Shown: positions 63,731 through 64,000 of the stretch, in pieces
How positions within the stretch are numbered: the first letter of the stretch is position 1
Layout: each line of letters begins with the position of its first letter
NCBI RefSeq assembly: GCF_000003815.2
Contig: NC_049992.1
Span: 806,562 to 870,561 of the forward strand
DNA length: 64,000 bases
Reading direction: 5' to 3'
Source of the DNA: Branchiostoma floridae
Taxonomy: Eukaryota; Chordata; Leptocardii; Amphioxiformes; Branchiostomatidae
Position numbers and translations under genes: made by a program
Notes under the pieces: model-generated
What the model saw: the letters and a program-made list of their open reading frames with translations, nothing else
What the model was told of the DNA's origin: nothing
Databases searched by the model: none

Positions 63731-64000
63731 TGACCCTCATAACCTGTGCCAAGAAGGCCATGTCTTTGGTGCTCCTTGTGTGTTTGACAGTTTGTGAGTG
63801 ACTGGGTGGTTTTTGTACATAACTCAGAATTTTGAATGAACCTTTATATAATGTTTGGTATGTTGGTAGGACAAGTTCAATTACGATTCGATTATTTCCA
63901 TATTGCTGCGAAAGTCCGCTTTTCCTATCTCCTGTTCTGGTCATGCTATTGTGGACATTTTGATGGTGTTTTATCTGAATTTTGGCTCGTAGAATTGTAA

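Overview
The window looks like chordate genomic DNA, most probably amphioxus (Branchiostoma). This is an inference. It rests on split genes with canonical splice sites, an alpha-2,8-sialyltransferase, a TRIM-NHL gene, tandem C2H2 zinc-finger genes and a cluster of fibrinogen-related proteins (FREPs), in DNA crowded with MITEs, LINE fragments and minisatellites. There is no bacterial feature, and I saw no tRNA, rRNA or CRISPR array. One 100-base N gap lies at 43330-43429. Exon models were built by hand from homology, splice sites and phase; the complete models sum to exact multiples of three. LAYOUT: (1) 240-21091, minus strand: an eight-exon ST8Sia-type sialyltransferase. Its 12-kb fifth intron (6062-18113) holds three other genes: a three-exon NHL-repeat gene (7202-10857, +), a two-TM PPxY gene (12431-14535, -) and an intronless TRIM-NHL gene (15276-17135, +). 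The 3' side of the sialyltransferase gene has become a minisatellite built from pieces of its own last exon, interrupted by a 5'-truncated LINE. (2) 22.8-25.4 kb: a repeat-rich block duplicated at 43.76-45.2 kb, the two copies differing by datable insertions. (3) FREP gene A (27244-30560). (4) 31.9-33.24 kb: an orphan terminal Kelch exon (-) with a minisatellite copied from its own 3' end. (5) 33.7-43.3 kb: two paralogous C2H2 zinc-finger genes (13 and 14 fingers), each with a conserved upstream exon and an intronic minisatellite; the second has a stop codon in a finger linker. (6) 45.6-64 kb: FREP gene B, a FREP double gene C/D in which the last exon of one unit is fused to the coiled-coil exon of the next, and the first exon of FREP E. 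HOW IT FITS TOGETHER: the FREPs are secreted coiled-coil plus fibrinogen-domain proteins of the kind used as innate immune lectins, in a cluster growing by segmental duplication and unequal exchange. TRIM-NHL and zinc-finger genes are also typical of expanding lineage-specific families. The most striking pattern is that most genes here carry nearby partial copies of their own exon edges (sialyltransferase exons 6 and 8, NHL exon 3, PPxY-gene exon 2, TRIM 3' end, Kelch exon at both ends, FREP exon D3). Three of these have expanded into minisatellites, one of which repeats a functional splice donor about a dozen times.
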